64,000 bases of DNA, from assembly GCA_011037195.1 (NCBI GenBank), contig JAAEAF010002350.1, forward strand, positions 1 to 64,000. The letters are read 5' to 3'. The translations under genes were made by a program, and so were the position numbers. The notes beneath the pieces are model-generated. The model was given only the letters and a program-made list of their open reading frames with translations. It was not told the origin of the DNA and did no database searches. The DNA is from Triatoma infestans (lineage: Eukaryota > Arthropoda > Insecta > Hemiptera > Reduviidae). This document shows positions 45,173 to 54,989 of the stretch, one piece after another (position 1 is the first letter of the stretch; the number at the start of each line of letters is the position of its first letter).

Positions 45173-45284
45173 AAGAAGCCAACAACCATAAAGATACTAA
45201 AAAGCTACAAAACGGTAAAAAAAAAAGTTGGTAATATATATCAAGATCTAAAGAAGATCCACCAAAACAACGAATCAAGTAAAT

Positions 45285-45775
45285 TAAATGCTTTTAAATA
45301 AAATGGTCACTCTTAGATATCTTTGGACAGTGTTTATTACTGAGTGATTGTCGGATAGTGCTTCTTTTTTTATTGTTGAACGTATTTTTGTAGTAATCTC
45401 TAAGGCGGATGTTGTCGACATATCAGACAGCCGTGAGTGAGCATTTTGGGGAATGGCCAATCCTAAAGCAACCCACAACTTCCAATTCTTCTTTGTTACA
45501 TGTTATTGAACTTTCCCAGTGGTAGTCCATAATCTTTTATTTCCCTTACTTTGTTGTTCGTTATAGGATTCCACACATCCTGCCAAAACTGCGCTGCTCA
45601 TAAACAGCTTGTGTAGGACACTTTACAATAGTCGGGTGACATTGCTACAGCCAATTTGGCTAACTTATGGAGGTCTCTATATTTTACTGACGATTACCCG
45701 AATGCCCAAGCACCCACATAAAGATCATTTGAGTGCCGCTTATATTCAAGTTCTATATATTATGGTAAAAAAAAA
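45285..45775 (-). pseudogene. LINE ORF2 C-terminus with RNase H remnant
   Basis: Minus strand: MIFMWVLGHSG at about 45710 (RNase H fourth motif, VPGHxGIxGNExAD, with the NExAD part eroded), then FWQDVWNPITNNKVREIKDY (the WQxxWxxxTNNKLxxIKP block of I/Jockey-type elements), then LGLAIPQNAHSRLSDM (LRIGHTxxTHxxLM block). No long open frame survives, so it is visible only from motif order. Confidence 0.55.
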
Positions 45776-45984
45776 AATCAATGGCGTATGATCCAAAGTA
45801 AAAATTATTGTAAAATCCAAACGACAGACAAAAATCCAAAAATGGTGTTTATGTAGAAAATATAAATTTTCTATATTATAAAAACTGGATTTTCTGAAAT
45901 AAAAAGATGTTGTTTAATGAAGACATTATTTTATTTTCACTTTCTCAGACTATTTTTGTTGTTTTTTTTTTTGTTTTTTTTTTA

Positions 45985-46338
45985 TTTCTCCTATTCCTCG
46001 TAAATATAAGTATTGCGATCGTGTTTAATTTTCGAAATTAGTTTTTACCGGAAATACATGCTTTAAAATCCGTTGCCAACGAAAAAAGTGTTTCAAAAAA
46101 CGAAAAATCGCAAGATGTTCAAACATGTGGTATTCGTAAACAATGTAATAATTTCTTGCCTGCATTGATATGTTGGTACACTTGTCCCTCCACCCTCGTC
46201 GTCGCCATTATTTTTATGTTAATAAAACTAATAAGCAAAATTTGAAAATTTAAAAAAAAACATATATAATTTTACATAATATAATTTATTAACCGGAATT
46301 TAGAGATAATTGTGTGAGTGTTTCACAACAGATTTTTA
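45985..46338 (-). mobile_element. HPR repeat, inverted, internally deleted
   Basis: 3' end CTCGTAAATATAAGTATTGC, TTAGTTTTTACCGGAAATAC, CAAAAAACGAAAAATCGCA and, after unrelated-looking sequence, ATTGTGTGAGTGTTTCACAA CAGA at 46311-46334, the 5' end. The middle modules are gone. Confidence 0.55.
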
Positions 46339-47487
46339 TCTTTTATAGTGTTTATTCAAATTTAATTTATGTTTCTTTTTCTTTTTCAGGTAGGTGAAGT
46401 AACTACGTATATATTCCAAATTGAAGTAAGTAAAATTTTTTCATTTTATTTACCTTTAAAATATTGTTATACTTGTAGTGGTCTGAGTGAACCACAGAAC
46501 CCCCACCACTCATCCACTCTAGCGGAGAGAAACAGCCCCTCTCGCACAGATAGGAGAGGCTCGGCGAGTGTATGTATACGAGAGAGACAGTCAGAGAATC
46601 ATTCTGTTCAATTCAGTCTTACACGTCAGACATCATTCTGTTAATTCACACTCCGTACATATCGTTTAGCCACGTCAGTCTGTCAGTTCAGTTAGGTTCT
46701 AAACTCTAAAGTATAAAGTCTTTGGTATACAGTCATATACATATATATATAAATTATAATATCTCAAACCAAATCTTAAGGTGTTTATCTTTCATCATCA
46801 ACAATCAACATCTCCTCACAACACCCTTAGAGGAGACCCTAGTTTGTGTACTGCGTTTGTCCTTGTCTGTAAAGTGTAGAGTGTATGTAGTTTAAATATA
46901 TTGTGTACTATTCTGATGAATTGAATGGAGCACTGAGCTGAAGTAACCCGTGGGGTCGCTACTCCCCAAGTAACTGCATGCAACAGATCCCGTTGCAGGC
47001 TTATTAGTCAGTAACAAAAGACATATACTCCATGAGTCATATGGCCTGACTAACAAACTCACCATAACTAAAATTAAAATCATATGGTTGTGGATGAGTA
47101 GGTTTGCCTCAAAATTTTTTTGATGTTTTCCTGATGAATTTCTCTGGTTTTGCCCGGTGGTTAATCTCCAAACAGAGCTCGATTTTTACTGTTAACCCAG
47201 TCAGTAAAATATGATTTTTTTACTGCCATTGCGCTGGAAGATTCCGCACCTATAAAAAAAGTCTTTTCAAAGGCGGCCAAATTTTTATTACCGACATTCC
47301 TTGATGTCTTGTTGCCACTTAGGATAAAGTTGAATAGAATTGTAAACACGTAGAACTTGTTAGTGTTGCCCTCCACTTGGGGGGAGGGGTTTGAATACAA
47401 ACTTGTCCCAGGTAGATTAACTTGTCAGGGGCTATGGAGGACTTACTTGCTGCAGCCTAACCATGCATATAATAACGTGTTTTGTAA
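46339..47487. other. Possible LTR-like block and unique sequence
   Basis: 46471-46822 begins TGTTATAC/TGTAGTGG and ends CTCCTCACAACA, has TATAAAG at about 46719-46725 and a balanced composition unlike its flanks. An LTR is possible but there is no second copy in the window to compare. 46823-47487 shows nothing recognised. Confidence 0.25.
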
Positions 47488-48073
47488 TGTAATGGTGTGA
47501 TGTTGTATTTGTAGTAGTGGTAGTGTGTAGCACGAGCGTTTTAGTGAAAAGGGCTTATAAGTTTGTAATTTTAAAAGAGAATGAAGTTTAGTAATAATTG
47601 AGAAGTCACCACTGTTTTATATAATAAATATAATCTTTCAAATAATAACTACAAGTTAATTGATTATTATAAGCTTATTTAAATATATGTGAAACTGGCA
47701 CTGATATTTAGAGAGCAATTCCTGAAGTGTCCTGTTTGAAGGTTGATGAATCTCCTTTTTTTTTGAACTGAACTATTAAAGACTGTCTCTATTCTTTGCT
47801 CTTTTAAAGCTGATGGCTCTCTTCTTTGGAATTGCTCTCTCTCTCGCGGGGGAATTCACTTATACAAAAGGTTGCCCTAACGGAATTTAGTGTCTTTGTT
47901 TTCTTAATAGCAATGACCAGATTTAATATACCTGGTTCTAAAATACACACTTTTTGAAGGTAAATTCACAGCACTAAAATAATTATAAAATATTAACAAA
48001 AATACAATTTTGGATACTATAAAATATTCAGAAACTTTAAACTATTATTTTTCGATTTTGTCCTTCCACTACA
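47488..48073 (+). mobile_element. LTR-like unit, family A-related, tandem copy 1
   Basis: Starts TGTAATGGTGTG and ends CCTTCCACTACA, so TGTA...TACA as in LTRs. The first about 130 bp match the 8495 unit (GCACGAGCG, AAGGGCTTATAAG, AGTCACCACTGTTTT). The next block (GATGGCTCTCTTCTTTGGAA, TTGCTCTCTCTCTCGCGGGG) is shared with copy 2. Confidence 0.6.
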
Positions 48074-48605
48074 TGTAATGGTGTGGATGTGTAGTTTGTA
48101 TTAAGTAGCACGAGCGATTTTGTATGAAGGGCTTGTTAAGATGTAGTTTAAAAGAGAAGAAGAGTTAGCATTGATAAAGAAGTCACACTGTTTTTCAAAA
48201 GATATATTCTCTAAGAGAAATTAAGTTAACAACAATATGCTTATAAATTAATTGGAATAACTCTTAAAACTTGATACTGGCACCGATATTTAGAGAACGA
48301 TTCCTGAAGCGTCCTGTTTGAAGGTAGAGTTTGGACTATATACTCTTTACTCTTTTAAAGCTGATGGCTCTCTTCTTTGGAATTGCTCTCTCTCTCGCGG
48401 GGGAATTTTCTTACAAAGGTTTGCCCTAACGGGATTTTGTGCCTTTGTTTTTCTATTTAGTAATGACCAGATTTAATATACCTGGTTCTAAAATACATAC
48501 TTTTTGAAGGTAAATTCACAGCACTAAAATAATTATAAAATATTAACAAAAATACAATTTTGGATACTATAAACTATTATTTTTCGATTTTGTCCTTCCA
48601 CTACA
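48074..48605 (+). mobile_element. LTR-like unit, tandem copy 2
   Basis: Abuts copy 1 with no base between TACA and TGTA. Same start, same end CCTTCCACTACA. It lacks about 50 bp relative to copy 1, including AATATTCAGAAACTTTA near the end. No internal domain lies between the two, and I found no target duplication outside them. Confidence 0.6.
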
Positions 48606-48829
48606 GTTTCCTCTTTCGCACGTAGGACGAAAGTTATCTAGTTTCTCCAGTAATTAAGATCAGCAAATAGGTGTATATTCAACATCTTATACAAAAAAAT
48701 AAGCAAAATTCACTGTGAAAATATTAAAAATGTTGTCAAGATCAACTTTTGGTTATTTAGAAAAATCTGACTAAAAGTAAAATAGAGAAATATTATTAAT
48801 TAATAATAACACGACTAATACAAGAATTT

Positions 48830-50146
48830 GGCTCCTTGGTGGGGAGGAATAGCAAAAAGCTGTTGGGAGTACAGCGTACGGCCTGTTTGGCTATTACTGG
48901 CGCGATGAGAACGACACCGACGGTGGCATTAGAGATGCTGCTGGGGCTAATCCCCCTTCAGTATGTGGTAGTGGGAGAGGCAATGAAAGGGTACCTCAGA
49001 ATGAGGTGCAAGGGAGAATGGGTGAGAACCTTCCGGGGGATCACACTAGGATCGAGGAAAAAATTTGGCGAGTAAACCGATTCTTGCTATCCAAACTTGA
49101 TGAGACGAGCAAGAAATGGGGATTTGAGAGAGATTATGAGATTACGATTGGCAGTATAGGAGATGATAATCTTACGAGGCCAACGGAGTCGGGCAGCGGC
49201 ATTATTCGTTGCTATTCAGATGGCTCTAGGCAGGAGGGTACTGGCCTGTCGGGGGCGGGAGCCTGGTTTCAGGAACTGGATAAAGAGAGTTCGGTGGCCT
49301 TGGGTGGCTTGGCCACTGTTTTTCAGTCTGAGGTGGTGGGCATCATTGAATGCTGCCACCTGGTGGGGGAGTGGCAGGGAGAGTTCAAGGAAGTGCGGAT
49401 TTTCTCGGATAGCCAAGCCGCACTAAGGGCTTTGAGTAAGCCTTGGTGGAGTTCGAAATTAGTGGGAGAATGTCGGAGGAAGCTCAACGCTTTGGCTCGG
49501 AGGGGTAAGGTGCATCTCTATTGGATACCCGGACATGCGGGAATAGAGGGCAATGAGAGGGCGGATCGGCTGGCCAGGGAGGGATCATCATTACCATTCT
49601 GTGGTCCTGAACCAGCCCTGGCCGTTACAAAGACGTTTCGCGACAAACAGATTAGACTTTGGGAGACGAGTGCTTTGGAGAAAGGCTGGGGGGACACGCA
49701 GGGGTGCCTCCAAGCTAAAAGATTTATAAAGGCAGGTAAGCAGAGAATTTCGGAGTATCTCCTGTCTCTCAGTAGGACGGGTTTGAGGACCTTGGTAGGA
49801 ATAGTGACTGGACACACTTGGGTGTCCAGCCACTTGTTTAACATAGGAAAGACGCGGAGTCCCATTTGTCAGAACTGTGATGACGGAGTTAGGGAAACGG
49901 TGTATCACTACTTATGTCAGTGTCCCCGTTTCGCTGGAACTAGGTTTCGTATATTTGGGAGGACACCACTCTCGCAGGATTGTCTGGGCGAGTTGGAGTA
50001 TAGGGATATCTTGAGATATTGTAGATTAACCGGCAAGTTACCGGGGGAGACTAATTAAGGGGTTACGGGGGGTACCGGGGGGATAAGAGCCATATAGGCT
50101 TAGGTTCCGCGCCTTTGGGCACCCGTTTCCGATAATAATAATAATA
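48830..50146 (+). mobile_element. I/LOA-like LINE with RNase H, 5'-truncated, 13-bp target duplication
   Basis: AATACAAGAATTT is found at 48817-48829 and again at 50147-50159, flanking the element exactly. The 3' end is GGGCACCCGTTTCCGATAAT followed by TAA/ATA repeats, the I-clade terminal style. The perfect duplication and the nearly open frame mark the youngest LINE here. Sister copy at 28045-28900. Confidence 0.95.
48836..50058 (+). pseudogene. ORF2 C-terminal part: RT thumb, RNase H, zinc knuckle
   Basis: 48836-49065 encodes the RT thumb (KKLLGVQRTACLAITGAMRT, then LGLIPLQYVVVGEAM). One frameshift near 49055 leads into 49006-50058, open to its stop. RNase H acidic residues are all present: RCYSDGSRQEG (Asp), FQSEVVGIIECC (Glu), RIFSDSQAALRALS (Asp), YWIPGHAGIEGNERADRLAR (His and Asp). 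This would degrade the RNA strand of the cDNA hybrid. After LVGIVTGHTWVSSHLFNIG comes a knuckle CQNC...ETVYHYLCQC. Endonuclease and RT core are absent by truncation, so it is not autonomous. Confidence 0.9.
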
Positions 50147-50594
50147 AATACAAGAATTTTAAACATTTAAACAAAAAAAATTATTATAAGTCGGAACAAC
50201 GTCATAAACAAAAAGTGGGGATTGCATGTGTTAGGAAAGTGAGTTTCAGATAACGGGAATTCCGTACAATTTTGTTCAAACAGCAGTCTGCGGTCCAGGC
50301 GATTAAAAATGGCCGCATCTTAAACGGGTTTTGGCCACTGATGTAAAACCTAACATTTAAGCTGTAAGAAGGCAATAATTTTAAACACACTATTTATTTG
50401 TACAGCCGGTCTGTTGTTCCCATTTCACTTGTTTCATCACCCGCCTAAATCTTCGTTAATTCTTAATTGTACGGCCATCTATATCTTTAAGAATAAGTAT
50501 TAAAGGAGATATATGAACTTGTGTGATTGCCGTGGTAATAAATTTCTTGTTTTTCTATTTTAGGAATCGGCAGGTGGAAAAAAACAATTTAATT

Positions 50595-50640
50595 TATTTG
50601 TTGCCAACGTTTGGACGAAATTCTTGGTTCTTCATCAGGG
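50595..50640 (-). ncRNA. Hammerhead-like motif H4
   Basis: The minus strand has CTGATGA (50638-50632), a weak stem, then CAAACGTTGGCAACAAATAA. G12 is C, so it is probably dead. GCC before and GGC after could pair as stem I. Confidence 0.25.
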
Positions 50641-50827
50641 CTATATTTAGAATAAGAAGATATAATCCATAAAATACAATGTGTCAAATGGAATGCATAT
50701 AAAAATATGCAAAATTATTACACGGTTGAAAATTAATTATTCTTATCTTCAAATATTATTGATTATTAATACCAATTTGATACATACATTTTATAGTTTG
50801 TATCTTTCTTATTCTAAAATTATCCCT

Positions 50828-50875
50828 ATCCCTGATGAAGGACCAAGAAGTTGGTCGAAACATTGCAAAAAATAA
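50828..50875 (+). ncRNA. Hammerhead-like motif H5
   Basis: CTGATGA at 50832-50838, perfect 6-bp stem GACCAA/TTGGTC with loop GAAG (50841-50856), GAAA at 50857-50860, then CATTGC and an A-rich tail. The best-formed stem II of the set. The usual ACGT/NUH segment is altered to ACATT. It faces H4 head to head about 190 bp away, and both are followed by a YTGCCG string. Confidence 0.35.
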
Positions 50876-50924
50876 TTAAATAATTTTTCATCTGCCGCTT
50901 TCTCATCCATAGTAGAATAAAAAA

Positions 50925-51618
50925 TCTGGTGTGAAACACTCACACAACTTTCTCTTACTCCATTTCTCAAAATTATAATTGACAAATTTTATAGTGCACC
51001 AAATTTAATGAAATTTGTCGAAAACTGAAAAAACAGTTCAGTAAAAGCGCATTTCCGGTTTACTAATTTTCTTGAAACTCGGAATTTTGGCCATGTATTT
51101 ATTTCTAATTAATTTTCTTTGGATGACAGAATTGTCTAATAAATAAACTGAAATAGCACTTAAAACCTAACCCCATCCCTCCATCAAAAGTGCCCTCAAA
51201 TGCATTTTTCCGGAGAAATGTTTTAGATAAAAATTATAGATCTTTGTCTGCTGCGTAGTTGATATACCAAGTTTAAAGAAAATCGTCGGAGCCATTTTTG
51301 GGAAAATCGCGAAAATAAAAAAAAAAAAAACTTGTAAAGTGGTACTTCCGGTTGAGGAATTTTGACAGATAACGCACCGTCAGATCCCATGATGATACCT
51401 CAACGTAATATCAAGTTTTAACTTTCTACGGTTTTTCGTTTTTGAGCTATACTATTCACATACACACACACACACACACACACTCAGAGACCATTTGCTA
51501 AAAACCACTTTTTTGGACTCAGGGGACCTCAAAACGGATATTTCCGTTGAAAACTCGATATCAAAAATTTGACACGATTACACAATACTTCCTCTTACCT
51601 AGGAGTAAGAGAAAGTAA
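50925..51618 (+). mobile_element. HPR repeat, full-length reference copy
   Basis: Starts TCTGGTGTGAAACACTCACA (a 6-bp hairpin GTGTGA/TCACAC), then ACTTTCTCTTACTCC, the inverse of GGAGTAAGAGAAAGT at the other end. Module 1: ACCAAATTTAATGAAATTTG ... GCATTTCCGGTTTACTAATT. Module 2: ACCAAGTTTAAAGAAAATCG ... GGTACTTCCGGTTGAGGAAT. Then GATACCTCAACG, a (CA)n tract at 51460-51482, TTTTTGGACTCAGGGGACCT, and a third ATTTCCGTTGAAAACTCGAT string. The 3' hairpin CTTCCTCTTACCTAGGAGTA closes it. No ORF. The layout resembles Helentron-associated elements. Confidence 0.85.
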
Positions 51619-53149
51619 CAAGTAATTAAAGGAGATGACCAAAATTTAGTGATTGTAACCTCCCCTCCCCCTGCTTTTAACAACATTTAGGAACAGTTAG
51701 TATGTCAATAAAAATTGATATTTTAATATAACAATATACGAGAAAAATGGAATAAAACACTAGTTAAACACAATACAAAACTTAAGCATTAGGAATACTT
51801 ATATTCAGAGACATTTTCCGTGGTAGCCTGCTTCATTTTGTGGTCATCGACCGGTTTCTGGCGTTCGCATTTTTCAGACAGTGTGACAACACAGCCTTGC
51901 ACAGAGCAAACTCAGTTTACACACTGACTGGTTTTAACTGTATTTTCATTCAATTATAAACACCTGAAACTTCCACTATAGCTCTAATGTAAAATTAAAC
52001 TAGATTCTCTATTGAAGTAATGAAACACACAAACCAAACTTGAATACTGAGATTTGTCTAAACTGCAAGAATTTGATAGTTCGTACAAAAATTTGTCAAG
52101 AAAAAAATAAAAATTATAAAAATTGCAAATTGAGTAACAGTCTGTAAAGGTTACAAAAGATTGTCTTTTTACTTTTACGAAAGCTAATAATTTTGACGTA
52201 AACTTCCAAATAAACTACTTTATTTCGTCAAATATTTCAAAATACTTGTATCTTGATATAAAAAAAACAAACAATAAAATATAAATGACATACAATTTAT
52301 AGCTATTATTTGCATTAAAAATACATAGCTTACATTATACAACGTACATTAACATTTGCATAATTGAATTTTTAGTTTTTATTTACTTTACTACTTATGG
52401 TGGAATGTATAAAAATAAAATTATTTCTAGAGGAAATGTACTGGTTATAGAAACTGGTGCGCCTCCGCAATATACATTTTTTTTATTATTATTATTATTT
52501 TGTATACTATTTTAATAAACATAAATTTGCATATACTTATATTAATGGAGGGCTGAATATCCCATTAGATCATACTTCAAACTGATCAAAGATGTAGTGA
52601 TAATCATAAACAAAATAAATAAATAAACCAAGAATTTATACTTTTGAAGGTCAAAAATTCTCAAGATACAAGACTTTATATGTAGGCGTTAAAGACATGA
52701 CGCGTCTAGAATATTGAATAAACTACAAATATAAGAATATAAACTTGCATAACGAAAATGTATACATGTTATATATCAATATGCATGGTACATAGTTTGT
52801 GCTACCGTTAGTATTTCTCAACACAACTCTCTCACCACCCTCCCCCCCCCCAAAAAAAATAAATAAAAAGGAAAACAAGCACCTCCCACTACAGTTGTAT
52901 TAGCCGAATTCAGATTCATAGCCAGAGAATGTCGAACAATTGGGGCACGTACTAGGGCATAGACCCACTTCACGTACATCTCTTATTAACAATTGAAGAT
53001 CAAATATTAAAAATACTCAACACACACAAAATTGGGACAACACTAAAAAGGAAAACAACATAACCATACTGCTTTGTCAAATAAAAATTACACAACACAG
53101 CACTATTTCAAAAATGGGCAAAACCAAAAAAATAATAATTATTTTAGAA
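51619..53149. other. Intergenic with hammerhead-like motif H7
   Basis: No gene. At 51841-51880 (minus) CTGAAAA...GCGAACGCC.GAAACCGGTCGAT is a decayed relative of H3 (35135), with the same TTTGCTCTGTGCAAG upstream. The remainder is AT-rich. Confidence 0.4.
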
Positions 53150-53260
53150 CGCCGGATTCGGGTCCAGCAGTGCTGCCCTTAGATTTTCTCTTCCTAGGAG
53201 CCATTTACAGCTCACTGTCCGGTGATGGGTAGGGCGTTCTGTAATGAGAGAATATCGACC
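53150..53260 (+). mobile_element. SINE-2 copy, truncated both ends
   Basis: B box remnant GGATTCGGGTCCAGC, linker, CTTCCTAGGAGCCATTTACA, GCTCACTGTCCGGTGATGGG, TCTGTAATGAGAGAATAT. The tail is lost. Confidence 0.7.
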
Positions 53261-53274
53261 ATTCTATTCAAATT

Positions 53275-54045
53275 TATAATTCTTTACTAATTTTTACTTT
53301 ACTTTACAACGGCGTTTCCCTTTATTGGGTTGCCGTCAGGTCATTTCTCTCCCCAAGTCCGACCAGTCTCCTTGGCGCAATCCTCGCCTTCTTCTTTGTG
53401 GGGGACCCATTTTCTGACTTTTTCCGGCCATTTTTTAGGGCCTGAGATGTCCATACCATCTCACCTTTTTCCTCATAACTCTCTCTCCCATGGATTCCTC
53501 TATATTCATTTCCGGCCGTACATCTTCATTTCTCACACGATCTGCTTAGGTCTTCCTTAAACATCGCCGCCAAAAATCCATTTCAATTGCTGTTACCGTC
53601 GAAAACAGCTGTTGCGATGTAGTAGTCCACGTCTCGGCTCCATAGGTGAGAATTCCTTCCACGATGGAGTAAAATATCTTTTTTTTATTTTCTTTAGAAA
53701 TGGTTTTGTTCGATAGGGTGGAATGGAGCATCCTTGTGGCCTTGCGCGCCTGTTGACTTCTTAAACCGACCTCGGTGTCAGTCACATCCACCTACTTCTT
53801 CCAACACTGAACCCAGGTACTTGAAATTATCCACTTTTTTACCGGCCTGGCCATCCACTTCTAAATCACCCCTGTCGCTCCCCCCCCCTATTACCATGTA
53901 CTCCGTTTTCAAAAAATTTATATTCATGCCCCAATGGGTGTATTGGTGCTTCAATTTTCGAATAAGGAATTCCATATCATACCTATCCTGGGCCACGATC
54001 ACCTGATCATCTGCAAAAAAGAGGGTACAATCTTTTACTATATGT
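53275..54045 (-). mobile_element. RTE-like LINE, ORF2 3' part
   Basis: Minus strand from about 54045: LFADDQVIVAQDRYDMEFLI (the catalytic ADD box as FADDQVI), WGMNINFLKTEYMVIGGGSD, VDNFKYLGSVLEEVGGCDTD-like, VGLRSQQARKATRMLHSTLS, GILTYGAETWTTTSQQLFST, MDFWRRCLRKT, then shifted pieces VRWYGHL and PPQRRRRGLRQGDWSDLGRE. It ends in GTAAAGTAAAGTAAAAAT (53275-53295). ADDQV with YLGS and YGAETWT order is typical of arthropod RTE/CR1-like elements. Frames change near 53790 and 53550. Confidence 0.85.
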
Positions 54046-54057
54046 TTAAAAAAAAAA

Positions 54058-54310
54058 ACCTTATGGCGCAACAGCCCATGAAGGGCCAAGGCTAGCCAGA
54101 CTGCGATTTGAATGGGGGGGGTGTGGTAAGCACGCCGCAATTCCTACGCCGTTTAGTTTCGGCGTTCGCTACCTAGGGCGCTACTAACTGTAGCTTTCCA
54201 TTTTTTATCACGTTGCTGGGTCCACACTGACATTGCCCTCACGGGAATCGAACCCTGAATTCTCGCACGAAAGGCGAATGCGCTAACCACTAGACCAACC
54301 CGTGAGGACA
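54058..54310 (-). mobile_element. SINE-1, best-preserved copy (tRNA-Glu-like head)
   Basis: On the minus strand the first 77 bases fold as a tRNA: acceptor GTCCTCA/TGAGGGC (7 bp), A box TGGTCTAGTGG, anticodon stem TTCGC/GCGAG with loop CTTTCGT whose positions 34-36 are TTC (Glu), and B box GGTTCGATTCC. The T stem is imperfect, so this is a SINE head and not a tRNA gene. The tRNA-unrelated body follows to GGGCTGTTGCGCCATAA and an A tail at 54047-54059 (T run on plus). Confidence 0.85.
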
Positions 54311-54650
54311 CTATATGTTTAATAAAAAAACTATTTTCGAAATTGAGTTCTAATCGGAAATACATGTTTTGAGATCCCTGGAATGCTAGACATGTGTATA
54401 TGATGATAATTAAATATCTAAAAAAACAGATAACAAATGGCAGGAATTGTGTAGGTATTTCCTCCGTTTGTCGGATCCGATACGAAAGTTTTGGACAAAT
54501 CAATACAATCGAAAGACTGATGCTAAAAAATAATTTTTTTCGTTGTCAGGGAACCTCAAAAGATATGTATTTCCTTGAAAACTTATTTTCAAAATCTTGA
54601 CAGAATAGCAATATTTCTTTTTAGGCGGAAGTGAAATTAAAAAATGTCAC
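54311..54650. mobile_element. HPR-derived fragments
   Basis: Two short runs: reversed TTTTCGAAATTGAGTTCTAA, CGGAAATACATGTTTTGAG at 54328-54385, and direct GGGAACCTCAAAAGATATGT ATTTCC at 54550-54575. Ends not visible. Confidence 0.35.
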
Positions 54651-54724
54651 ACCAAACCTGTACAGAGTAACGCGAAAGAATTTTATGTCACACTCATACC
54701 TAAAAAACAAATATCAGGCCTCGA

Positions 54725-54790
54725 TTGGTAATCGACCTGAAGTCTCACTTGGGTCGAAACGTCTCGAGACCAAAATAAAACGTTAGAAAA
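54725..54790 (+). ncRNA. Hammerhead-like motif H6
   Basis: CTGAAGT at 54737-54743 (A9 is T), GAAA at 54756-54759, then CGTCTCGAG and AATAAAA. It keeps ACGT+C after GAAA. Stem II is weak. Confidence 0.25.
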
Positions 54791-54989
54791 CAATTTGGAA
54801 GTTCTTTCACCAATCGTTAATAGAATAATTTAACTGAATAGTTCTACTCCATATTAAAATATATGCTTCATTATCATTACGATAAGATAAATGTAATAAA
54901 TGATTAATCATGTTCTAATAGTCGGAAGTCTCTGAAGTCTCATTAGGAGAGTTTCTTGTATGGGTCAAATTGAATAAGTTCTACGAGAG

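Noticed and set aside
46369..46644. 91-codon frame with an apparent acceptor TTTTTCAG in front
   Set aside because: Low-complexity start, no homology, and it lies in a possible LTR-like block.
49163..49908. Several 60-115 codon frames on both strands
   Set aside because: Shadows of the RNase H LINE coding frame.
54233..54310. Candidate tRNA-Glu gene on the minus strand
   Set aside because: T stem mismatched and continuous with the SINE-1 body found at three other sites, so it is a SINE head.
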